Shown here piece by piece: positions 7,971 to 15,262 of a DNA stretch of 15,350 bases. A program made the translations under genes and the position numbers. Source of the stretch: Ophiocordyceps camponoti-saundersi (nom. inval.) (taxonomy: Eukaryota > Ascomycota > Sordariomycetes > Hypocreales > Ophiocordycipitaceae); contig PDHQ01000575.1 of the NCBI GenBank assembly GCA_003339415.1, forward strand, positions 1-15,350, read 5' to 3'. How positions within the stretch are numbered: position 1 is the first letter of the stretch; every line of letters starts with the position of its first letter. The notes under the pieces are model-generated. The model was given only the letters and a program-made list of their open reading frames with translations, had not been told where the DNA came from and did not search any database.

Positions 7971-8441
7971 TAGCTCTACTAGTTTAGTTTTTTATTCATT
8001 TATTAGACTTTTTATTTGCTTTTGTGCATATTTTGGGAATAATATTCCCAAAATGTGCTAATCCCAGCTACGCTGGGATAAGGGCGGTTTTTATTATATT
8101 TAATTTTTTTACTCTTGTTGTGTTGTGATGTGAGCTGTATGAGCTTTGATCTTTATTATAGCTCTACGCATAAACTTTTAACTATTGTTGCGGTATGTCT
8201 ATTATAGTCCTATTCACGGCGTTATTTTGTGCAAGCTGGAAAATTTACCGACTTTTAAACTCTAGTTGTGACCTCTATTATTAGCTTTAGTTAGATAAAC
8301 TTTAAGCGTTGAATTTTATTAAAGTTATAATTAGCAGCTATCTGAACTTTAATACGTTTTTATATTTTATTGCCTCGCTGCTTTACTATACCCCTCCGCT
8401 AGTTGCTCACACGACCGGCCGCGCTACCCTTATCCCTGCAC

Positions 8442-8468
8442 GACGGCGGGACTATTAGTCCCGCCGTC
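8442..8468. repeat. 27-bp GC-rich palindrome
   Basis: GACGGCGGGACTA and TAGTCCCGCCGTC flank a single base. It is an extended version of the GGGACTATTAGTCCC palindrome scattered through the window. Confidence 0.88.
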
Positions 8469-8479
8469 TTCCAACACAG

Positions 8480-8560
8480 GGGACTCACAGTCTGCAAATT
8501 TTTCGCCTGCTGATTTTTTGTCGTAGACAAAAAATATGCGTGGCGAAAAAAAAAGCTAGG
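8480..8560 (+). repeat. 80-bp hairpin element, copy 3
   Basis: It has the same order and orientation as 7267-7351. The left-end palindrome is altered to GGGACTCACAGTCTGC, which breaks its symmetry, while the right part is unchanged. Confidence 0.78.
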
Positions 8561-8929
8561 AAAATATAGGGTAAGGAATAATATTCCGACTTCTTATTTT
8601 TTATGTATATATATAAAAAATAGGCGCTTCGTAATTTTTATAAATAAAAAAATTACTAAAAAATTTTTATGCCGCTCACCTAGAACTCCCACCACCTTAC
8701 TTTTTTTTTTAAGCTTTTTTATTTTTTTGTTAGTTGGCTTGGTAGGGCGACAGTAACAAAAAATAAAAAAAAATGTGTATAAACCCTGCTGAATTTTATT
8801 CCCCCCCCCCCCTGCCGAATTTTATTCCCCCAGCCCCTGCAGTTAAAAACCTCCCCAGACCCTACCGCCTAAAGCAGCAACAGTACAGCCCTTCCTTATG
8901 GCATACATGCATGGGCACTATTAGGAATT

Positions 8930-9087
8930 GTTATTCTATATAGGGGAGTTTTACTTTATATAATATATATATATAAAGTAAAACGGATTTTTTATAATTA
9001 ATATAAATTATAAAAAATTCATATTATTCCTATTTTACATATAGAGATAGGTCTATCTCTATATATAAAATACATATATAGAATAAC
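8930..9087. repeat. Nested cruciform enclosing double-hairpin element copy 2
   Basis: The outer arms GTTATTCTATATA (8930-8942) and TATATAGAATAAC (9075-9087) enclose three stem-loops. Two are GTTTTACTTTATAT-type and ATTTTTTATAATT-type hairpins, together forming 8944-9030, the reverse complement of 694-780. The third is TATAGAGATAG/CTATCTCTATA at about 9041-9065. The outer arms are absent at 694-780. The double-hairpin unit was therefore either inserted into a pre-existing palindrome or excised from this larger element. Confidence 0.75.
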
Positions 9088-9211
9088 AAGGCGGCTTCGC
9101 CGCCGGGACTCTTAGTCCCTGCCGGTATGGGGACTATTAGTCCCGAGCTTTACGAAAATATTATATATATTCTCTGAGCACGAAATATATAATAAATAGG
9201 GGACTAATAGT

Positions 9212-9254
9212 CTGCTTCGCTGCTTCGCTGCTTCGCTGCTTCGCTGCTTCGCTG
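9212..9254 (+). repeat. (CTTCGCTG)n microsatellite
   Basis: About five tandem eight-base units begin directly after a GGGGACTAATAGTCTG palindrome half. This is another case of a tandem array growing from the end of a hairpin element. Confidence 0.9.
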
Positions 9255-9352
9255 GAAATTAAAGATATAAATATATTTATCAAAAGTAATAAGTAACAAA
9301 TTATTTACTAAGCAAATAACAGAGAAATTAGTGCAATACCAAGTAAATACTA

Positions 9353-9760
9353 GCGGAGAAAAACCTCACGATTAGATTTTTTTTTCTCCGCAGGCTAGAT
9401 GTAGGACCTACATTGCTATAGGTCCTGAGTAACCATGATTTAACCGATGTGAATGTGCTGCATTCACATCACTATAAGCTCTAAACACCAACACATTGGT
9501 AATGGTTTCGTTTGTACCTCCATCACTACACTGCACTATAAGTTCTACTCAACTCTAAGCAACCTAGTCTGCAAAATATTAGCCTGCGAAGAAAAAACCA
9601 CTGGGTTAGATTTTTTTTTCTCCGCAGGCTAGGAGCGAAACTTATTTAACTATGAGTTCTAAACTACAGTGGTTTATGTAGAACTTACATCACTATAAGT
9701 TATAAGTCACGGTAAGAAGCAGTACACAAAATATGCGGTTAGATTTTAAACTTCATAAGA
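9353..9760. ncRNA. Unidentified structured region with repeated stem-loops
   Basis: Several defined hairpins lie in a row. GCGGAGAAAAA/TTTTTCTCCGC is at 9353-9391. AGGACCTA/TAGGTCCT with loop CATTGCTA is at 9403-9426. A perfect 10-bp GATGTGAATG/CATTCACATC is at 9446-9470. A 17-bp stem with one mismatch is at 9581-9630. AACTTA/TAAGTT with loop CATCACTA is at 9682-9701. A 27-bp segment (TTAGA, nine T, CTCCGCAGGCTAG) is identical at 9372-9398 and 9606-9632. There is no reading frame. The composition is less GC-clustered than the neighbouring repeats. It could be a structured RNA (an RNase P RNA is one thing to test, but I see no convincing P4 core), a plasmid end, or a decayed duplicated element. 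The type label is tentative. Confidence 0.35.
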
Positions 9761-9996
9761 AGAGTGTGCGCTAGGTCAAAAATATATGAAAAAAATTCTA
9801 TATTTGACGAAATTAAATATATTCTAACGCGCATAAACCCCTCCTGCTCCTGTTCCTGCTCTACTAAAAATGATTCCAATAATCCTCTAATAAATGAATA
9901 GTCCAGCTCTACCGAGATAAAGGCACGAGTAACGATAGATAGATGTTGGATGATAAAAGCTGCAGCAGCTAAGCCAGCCTGCAGCTCTCTTCGGTT

Positions 9997-11106
9997 TTAA
10001 TTTAGATTGTCAAAGATCCGGGATAAGAAACTACTTTTAGTTTGTGGTTGTTGTTGTCCTTTGTCTTCATTATTTGATTTAGTCTGTGACTTAATCTGGT
10101 TATGAACAACTGATAAGCTAATAGGTAGGTCATTGTTGTTGTAACTTGTATTAATATTATTAATATATGTATGGAAAGATCTCTTTCTTGTTACATAGGA
10201 TATGTTTTTATTTGAATTAGTATTTAATCTCTTAGTGTTTATTTTAAAGTATAACGGACTATTTGTAGTTTCAACCGAATTGATACAGGGAGCTATAGCA
10301 TCCTTATTAATATTTGTAAACACTAAGTGATCACTGATGAAGTCTAAATTAAAACCGCTACAAGTAAAAAGGAAATAATTAAGTCTAGCACAGACAAGTG
10401 ATAATAAATGTCGTTTACTAGCACTACCACCAGATATTTGTATATTACCTGCTTGACCAGAAATTGTCATTAAAATATCTGATCAAGAGTTATACCCAGC
10501 AAAAATAAAATAATTAAACTTCATATCGTCAAATAAATTTGTACTGAAAGAAGAGGAAGTTCCTATAAGACTAATAAAAGTCTCTTCATCTATCATGACT
10601 ATTCGAAGATTCTCGACAATACAATCTTTTCTCTCCGGTTTGTTAAAAGTATCAGACAGTACAACAAAGATTGCATATCTATGTATACTTTCACCAGTTT
10701 GAGGGTTATATTTATAATCAGAATCTTTATAGTGAAAGAAGAATTTAAAGTTATCTAAAGGGATAACCAAATCGTTATTAAATAAAGCTGTTTTAGCCAC
10801 AGACTTAAAAATCTTCTCTTGAAGTCTATTCTTAAAGCGATTAGAAAAAGTAACTATAAATGAATATGCTGGGATAGTGAAGTGGTTATCCGTGGCTCAA
10901 AATATAGTATCTGGGTTAACATTTACTAGTTTGGTATTAGGATCAACTCCAGTCGAAGTTGATTTAAATTTAGGTAAGGTTGACTCATAAGCTGCTTGTG
11001 CCGCATCAGCATTTTCTCTTTCAATGTTAGTCTTAACGGTATCGCTAATACTCTTATAAAAGTCTTGTAGAAGAGAGTCACTATTCGAATTAGTATGTGA
11101 AGCCAT
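9997..11106 (-). CDS. Unrecognised 369-residue protein next to the plasmid polymerase (code 4)
   Basis: It is open from ATG 11106 to the TAA at 9997-9999 when TGA is Trp (in-frame TGA at 10897 and 10483). The ATG is the first after an in-frame TAG at 11113-11115. The protein is soluble-looking: an acidic helical N-terminal part (about 1-50, rich in Asp, Ser and Ala), a mixed core, a Gly/Ser patch around SGQAGNIQISGGSASKR, and an Asn/Gln/Lys-rich C-terminal tail with QQQPQ. I recognise no family. The frame follows dpo on the same strand and shares an upstream block of about 50 bp with it, which points to a linear-plasmid companion gene (for example a terminal, coat-like or single-strand-binding protein; none of these is demonstrated). 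The lack of frameshifts suggests that it is intact, or decayed more slowly than dpo. Confidence 0.78.
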
Positions 11107-11159
11107 ACCTACCTATTTTATTAACTTTTCTCATATTAATATTATTATTGTAAAAAGTA

Positions 11160-11212
11160 TTAGAAGGATATTTAAAGAGCGCTTCATGTAGCTCTGGAGC
11201 TATAATATTTCA
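11160..11212 (-). promoter_or_regulatory. Shared upstream block, copy before the 369-codon frame
   Basis: Sense strand: GCTCCAGAG, then about 13 bases, then CTCTTTAAATATCC, then TAATACTTTTT, ending about 50 bases before the ATG at 11106. The same order with most bases unchanged occurs upstream of dpo at 13865-13908. It sits where the missing 3' part of dpo would otherwise run, so it marks the true left edge of the next transcription unit. A promoter or translation leader is inferred. Confidence 0.55.
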
Positions 11213-11213
11213 A

Positions 11214-11290
11214 GTGGAGGGTAATCCCCTCCATAGTAGGGCAGAAAAGAATAAAAAATCCCTACCCCCCCCCCCCCCCCTCCCCCCCCC
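11214..11290. repeat. Poly-C/GC-cluster that truncates dpo
   Basis: Plus strand: a small hairpin GGAGGG-taat-CCCCTCC (11216-11232), a second hairpin GTAGGG/CCCTAC (11236-11265), then C16, T, C9. It resembles the other poly-C cassettes of this mitogenome (14116, 14414, 14851), which are also joined to short GC hairpins. Its position exactly where polymerase homology stops suggests that insertion or deletion at this element broke the gene. A long homopolymer is also a place where assemblies misjoin. Confidence 0.6.
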
Positions 11291-13531
11291 TTTCTTTAGG
11301 ATATCTAGTTTAAGTTTATTCATGTGAATTCTGGCATAAGCAGTTACAGCACTACTTATCGGTATAGATGTACCAGCTATATTCTCTGTCTCATTATCTT
11401 TGAAATGGTTAACAATTTTAAGAAAATCTAGGTCATGACTGTTAACTATTTCATAGTCTATTTTCGGAACATAGCTAACCATAATTTTATCTTTACCGAT
11501 TTCTTTGTATGATGTTACTAAATGCATAATAGATATTTTATTAAACTCTTTTAAAGACATAATCTTAGTCGTAGCTTTTTCTATACTAATTCCGAATCTT
11601 CCCAGTAGATTGTTCATTAAACTCTTAGCTATGGCTTTTTGTGTTTTATTCTTAGGGTTAGATTTAATTTTATAGACAAAGTCTATGTATTGTTTAAATA
11701 CATCTTTTTCTCTATTAAAGGTATAACCTTTTAATACTTTAATTCTATAGCCATTCGCTTGTGCGAATTTAAGTTCTTCACTGAAGTATCAACCTTTCCA
11801 TTTACCTGTAGGGAAAATAATACCTGTTTCATTTCTGACAGGTAGTAAACCTAAATAAGGACTAGCATTTGCTGTATCAATGTCACAGTAAAAGAAACCA
11901 AACATGTCATCAGTTAATTTGTGATCTGTATAATACTTAACTTTTTCACAAATTAATCCTGGCATATCATTTAGTGCAGCATAAGGATATAGACTATTAA
12001 CATCGTAATATTTAAGGTTTTCACCGTATGGTTTATAAACAGCAGTAATTCCTCCGTAGTGACTTTGTTTAATATCTCTATAAATACTAACTTTGTTAAT
12101 ATTAGGTATATTATTTTTATAAAATTTTTGTAAAAATATGAATAAAGCTAGTCCAGATATTGTAATTTTATCTTGAATGTTTACATCGTAATCCATGAAC
12201 ATTTGCAGACTAACTTTATCTAAAATTAGATGTAGACTATCCAGATCATCTTTTAAGTATTCAATAGATTTATCTTTAAAAGATCAATTATCTGTACATA
12301 GTTGTTTATATTGTATATCACTAATATTTTCATAATATGATTTATCAGGTGTATTCCCGATATAGAACAGATTCTGTTCTTTTGCGAATCTGTAAGGGAA
12401 AATACCTTTAACCACAGAAACCCCGAAATCGTGACCTAGGTCACGAAGACTTTTATTCAGAATACAATAGCTATCGGAAATAATAAAACTATGTTTACCT
12501 CTAGAAATTTTAACTTTAATAATCTTATCATCTCTTAATATACATGATATTTTATAAGGATTATTGTGGTTAAAATCATTGTATTGATATAATACACTTA
12601 GAATGTATACAATATCGTATCCAGCTAAATTATGACAATAGAAAGTAATATTATTATACTTAGGTCTAAGCAGCTCATTTACTAATTTTAAAACTATATT
12701 ATTACTTGTATTATCTATATCTTTATCTATATAATAAATAGTAGTATCATCAGATAAATTGGTTTTAAATCCTAAAGCATAAACTCTATGAACTCCGTCA
12801 TTCCCTTTATAGGTTTCTGTATCAATAGTACCAATATTAGGATTTCTTACATATGATGACTTATCTTCATTTTGTTCAATCGGTTTAAGAATAATATTTT
12901 CTTTACTTAGTATGACTTTATTATCCCTTATAGTAAGTTCTTTGTTGGTAGATTGTCTAATGACATTAGAGTTGTCAAGCTTATCTATAAGTTGGTTAAT
13001 AACTACACCATCTAGTGAATACCTGATTTTTCTGATCTGGTTATCACTGGTAGTTTTAACAGCCAAAACATAACGATTGTTATCCATAAGAAGGTAAAAT
13101 TTAAAATCACTATCAAAATCAGTAATATGATCTTTATGATTAGTTTTAAGAAATTTCGCCTTCTCTTTAATAGTCTGTAAAAAATCTAAGGTATTACCAT
13201 TATGATTTAGGAAAATATTAGTAATCTGATTGTTATCTGTATTAACCTTTAAAGGTTCTCCTAGAGTTTTAGTATTAGTAGAAATAGGTATATTTAGAGA
13301 TTTTCTCGTTGTATTGATATCTGTTTGAGATATATGTTCAGGTTTTTCAAGTATAAACTGATTAGCTAAAACTGAATCTAGTTTTCTGAAGGTAAGTTGA
13401 ACATATAAAACCGAATCATCTCTAATTTGATATTCGTTATAATATTGATCCAGTCTAGTGTTAATAATATTTAATAGGTTATCAATATCAATACTAGAAT
13501 TATATTTAAACCCAAATTGGCTTCCAATCAT

Positions 13532-13837
13532 GAAAAACGAATTAACATTATATCTGACTTTTGCATAAACACTATAAATTGTATTTTCTGTAAGCTTATT
13601 TCTAATTGTGTGGTTAAAACTAGTAGTATTAAATAAGTCGTAAATATTAAAATAAATATTAATTTTCTCTTTTCTATTAACGACAAATTTACTATTTGTA
13701 TCGTTCTCGAAAGGAGAAGTCGACCTAGAAGAAAATCTTCTTTAAGTGAAAAGTATCTCGGTGATTCGATCTAAAGGAGCTCTCACTCTAGAGATATAAG
13801 AAAAAGTAGGTCTAATCAGGTTGCTAAGTAAAATCAT
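13532..13837 (-). pseudogene. 5' part of dpo, separated by an in-frame stop
   Basis: ATG 13837 opens a 31-codon frame in the same phase as dpo, ending at TAA 13742-13744. The 70 codons between that stop and ATG 13531 (13532-13741) are open, lack ATG, and read like the N-terminal part of plasmid polymerases (for example TIYSVYAKVRYN). The simplest reading is one gene starting at 13837 with a single nonsense change. Use of a non-ATG start below the stop cannot be excluded. The N-terminal segment MILLSNLIRPTFSYISRVRA is basic and amphipathic. Confidence 0.55.
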
Positions 13838-14271
13838 GGTTGTTAGTTAGTATAAATAAAAGTGTTAAGGAGTATATTTAAAGAGTATTCCGTTAAACTC
13901 TGGAGGTAACCATCGTAAATTTGGTTAATAAAAGTACGATTGAAAAGGCCGAAAAGTCGGTTTTCTGCTACCTCTAAAAAAAAAGAACTAAACTTTCAAA
14001 CTTTCTAAAATCTGGTAACATCTAGGTTATCCTTACATAGAGAGGGTGGAGATGTAGTAAAATCACTGGTGTATCCCTGTTTAGCTCTCTAGAACAGTAG
14101 TAGAGGAACCCGAAACCCCCCCCCCCCCCTTGCTCTTCTATTCTATATATCTATATAAATCACACCTGGTAAGGCATAGGCTCTGTGCTTAACCCTGGTA
14201 TATCGCGCTGCGCCTACCTAAAAATTATCGCACCGTAGTTCATAAAGGATGAAAAAATAAGACTCGGCATT
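13838..14271. other. Spacer between trnL(UAA) and dpo
   Basis: It holds the shared upstream block (13865-13908), a small hairpin CCGA-AAAG-TCGG followed by T4 on the plus strand (13949-13965), an unremarkable AT-rich stretch, and a C14 tract (14116-14129). I find no terminal inverted repeat that matches the far side of the plasmid-like block. No gene is seen. Confidence 0.55.
13865..13908 (-). promoter_or_regulatory. Shared upstream block, copy before dpo
   Basis: Sense strand: CCTCCAGAG, 13 bases, ACTCTTTAAATATACTCC, TTAACACTTTT. The core CTCTTTAAATAT (13874-13885) is identical to that upstream of the 369-codon frame. The ATG at 13837 lies about 37 bases beyond the core. This supports 13837, rather than the internal ATG 13531, as the original dpo start. 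Confidence 0.55.
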
Positions 14272-14352
14272 ACCTGAGGAGTGACTCGAACACTCACGGG
14301 AAATACCCAGAAAAGCTTAAGTTTTCTCTGTCTACCATTCCAGCACTCAGGT
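14272..14352 (-). tRNA. trnL(uaa): tRNA-Leu (anticodon UAA)
   Basis: This is a class-II tRNA of 81 bp. The acceptor ACCTGAG/CTCAGGT is perfect. The D-stem is CTG/CAG, anticodon arm GAAAA-CTTAAGC-TTTTC gives anticodon TAA, a GGG/CCC extra arm follows, and the T-arm is GAGTG-TTCGAGT-CACTC. It is the last tRNA before the plasmid-like block. In relatives the next gene is trnA, here 10.4 kb away. Confidence 0.94.
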
Positions 14353-15033
14353 GGAGTGGCCTATCATCATGTTTTAAGAGAGCTGAAAGCTGAGAGCGAG
14401 AGCTCCTGGCTGACCCCCCCCCCCCCTATCTTTAATTTATTTAGCATTCTTTTAAGAATTTAGGGAATTGAATTTTAGGCAAAGCCCGCTACTCGGCGTA
14501 TTGGGGGGACTCGGCGTATTTTTGGGACCACTTCGTCTTCTAGGGGACTATTAGTCCCTAGAAGTGGCGGAGTAAAAAATTTTTATGCCGCTCTCCTAGA
14601 AGAGGGTGCGTGGCTGAAGAATATTTCCAAAAATGTGTCGAGCTGGGACTTTGCCCCTCCGCTACTCTAGATCTAAATTGTGTATCTTATTTAGAGAGCT
14701 GCAGCTCTCTAAAAAAAAACTTATAGCTCCAGTAGCAATTTACCAATAATTACTTAATTATTAATAAATTAGTAGAATTTTATATCTTAGCCTGGGAATA
14801 ATATTCCCCCCCCCCATCCCATTTATTCCCGCGCAGGAATAATATTCCCACCCCCCCCCCCCCCTCTACTACTACCTACCCTACTAAGATAAGATATAAA
14901 ATTAATAAAGCAGATTTTGCCTGCTTATTTTATTATTTTTATATATATATAAATTATGCTATGCTATGCTGGAAAATATGCTGGCAAAATACCCAAAAAA
15001 TTTTTTATAATAAAATTTTTAGCTTAGCGCACT
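14353..15033. other. Gene-free spacer between trnM and trnL(UAA)
   Basis: No gene is visible. The spacer contains three poly-C tracts (14414-14426, 14806-14815, 14851-14864), each next to a palindrome or an AT stretch, the second copy of the 46-bp repeat (14539-14584), a split TTTTATATCTTAG/TAAGATATAAAA inverted pair (14778-14790 and 14885-14896), and short ATGCT repeats (14957-14970). Confidence 0.6.
14539..14584 (+). repeat. 46-bp exact direct repeat, copy 2
   Basis: Identical to 7391-7436, including the GGGGACTATTAGTCCC palindrome and the GTGGCGGAGTAAAAAATTTT tail. The flanks differ. Confidence 0.85.
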
Positions 15034-15105
15034 AGGGCTAAAGTGACTTGAACACTTATAATTACTGTTATGAGCAGTAGGCTTTACCTGTTAAGCTATA
15101 ACCCT
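15034..15105 (-). tRNA. trnM(cau): tRNA-Met (anticodon CAU), elongator-like
   Basis: The acceptor AGGGTTA/TAGCCCT has one T-G. The D-stem GCTT/AAGC is perfect, the anticodon arm TACTG-CTCATAA-CAGTA gives anticodon CAT, and the T-arm is AAGTG-TTCAAGT-CACTT. The gene is 72 bp. A normal first acceptor pair and an ordinary TTC T-loop make it look like the elongator of the two CAU tRNAs here. A CAU tRNA can also read AUA after lysidine modification, which sequence alone cannot exclude. Confidence 0.88.
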
Positions 15106-15115
15106 TCCTTATTTA

Positions 15116-15185
15116 GGCGGCAATAGGATTCGCACCTATATCTAGCGGACATGAGCCGCGCGTGATACTATTACACTACACCGCT
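15116..15185 (-). tRNA. trnM(cau): tRNA-Met (anticodon CAU), initiator-like
   Basis: A 70-bp cloverleaf: acceptor AGCGGTG/TGCCGCC with an unpaired first position (A1/C72), a short D-stem GTG/CAC, an anticodon arm GCGG-CTCATGT-CCGC (anticodon CAT) with strong G-C pairs beside the loop, and T-arm ATAGG-TGCGAAT-CCTAT. The missing 1:72 pair and G-C-rich anticodon stem are initiator-type marks. The T-loop has TGC instead of the usual TTC. From memory, initiator tRNAs of fungal mitochondria can deviate at exactly this site. I therefore favour formyl-Met initiator over elongator. Confidence 0.82.
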
Positions 15186-15191
15186 TTATTT

Positions 15192-15262
15192 AGACTAGGC
15201 GGGATTCGAACCTGCGTTTTAGCGTTGAAAGTGCTATGTCTTACCTATTTGACGACTAGTCC
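15192..15262 (-). tRNA. trnE(uuc): tRNA-Glu (anticodon UUC)
   Basis: The acceptor GGACTAG/CTAGTCT has one G-T at the end. The D-arm is GTC/GAC, the anticodon arm TAGCA-CTTTCAA-CGCTA has one mismatch next to the loop (anticodon TTC), and the T-arm is GCAGG-TTCGAAT-CCCGC. The gene is 71 bp and stands 6 bp upstream of the initiator-like tRNA-Met, the compact arrangement usual after rnl in filamentous ascomycetes. trnT would be expected just to the right but is not in the window. Confidence 0.9.

Larger units (their letters stand above)
6939..9996. other. Three-kilobase gene-free block of hairpins and repeats
   Basis: No protein or tRNA gene is supported on either strand. From left to right it holds a tRNA-like fragment (6967-7021), a CACTT microsatellite (7049-7073), two copies of the 80-bp hairpin element, a 38-bp perfect palindrome (7752-7789), an inverted 55-bp family member (7913-7970), a relatively unstructured AT-rich stretch (7974-8440), a 27-bp GC palindrome (8442-8468), a poly-C tract (8801-8812), the nested cruciform (8930-9087), a CTTCGCTG microsatellite (9212-9254), and the stem-loop array (9353-9760). 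Confidence 0.65.
11090..13531 (-). pseudogene. dpo: Linear-plasmid family-B DNA polymerase, truncated
   Basis: In-frame TGA codons (12284, 11789) are Trp. Counting from ATG 13531, the motifs are: Exo I with D237 and E239 (GTIDTETY), Exo II CHNLAGYD with D306, Exo III YLKDDLDSL (425-433), the YGG segment (492-494) typical of protein-primed enzymes, motif A YYDVNSLYP with D510, and motif B KSLMNNLLGRFG (636-647). After ARIHMNKLKLDILKK the frame enters a poly-C/GC-cluster (poly-G in the sense strand, from 11290) and reads unrelated residues to a TAA at 11090. Motif C (DTDS) and the C-terminal region are absent, so polymerisation should be lost. Family-like sequence continues upstream of ATG 13531 to 13741, where an in-frame TAA lies, so the original start was probably ATG 13837. 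The end overlaps the start of the 369-codon frame by 17 bp. Confidence 0.85.

Noticed and set aside
4518..13531. Separate short genes in place of the three long minus-strand frames
   Set aside because: All apparent stops between the pieces are TGA, the pieces are in the same phase, and the sequence between them reads as protein. Code 4 joins them without any change.
9700..14270. Terminal inverted repeats of an integrated linear plasmid
   Set aside because: I compared the sequence right of dpo (13900-14130) with that left of the 369-codon frame (9700-9990) by eye and found no matching inverted segment. They may be lost or lie elsewhere.
14281..14463. Plus-strand 60-codon frame
   Set aside because: It is antisense to tRNA-Leu(UAA) and then runs through a poly-C tract, which gives a run of Pro.
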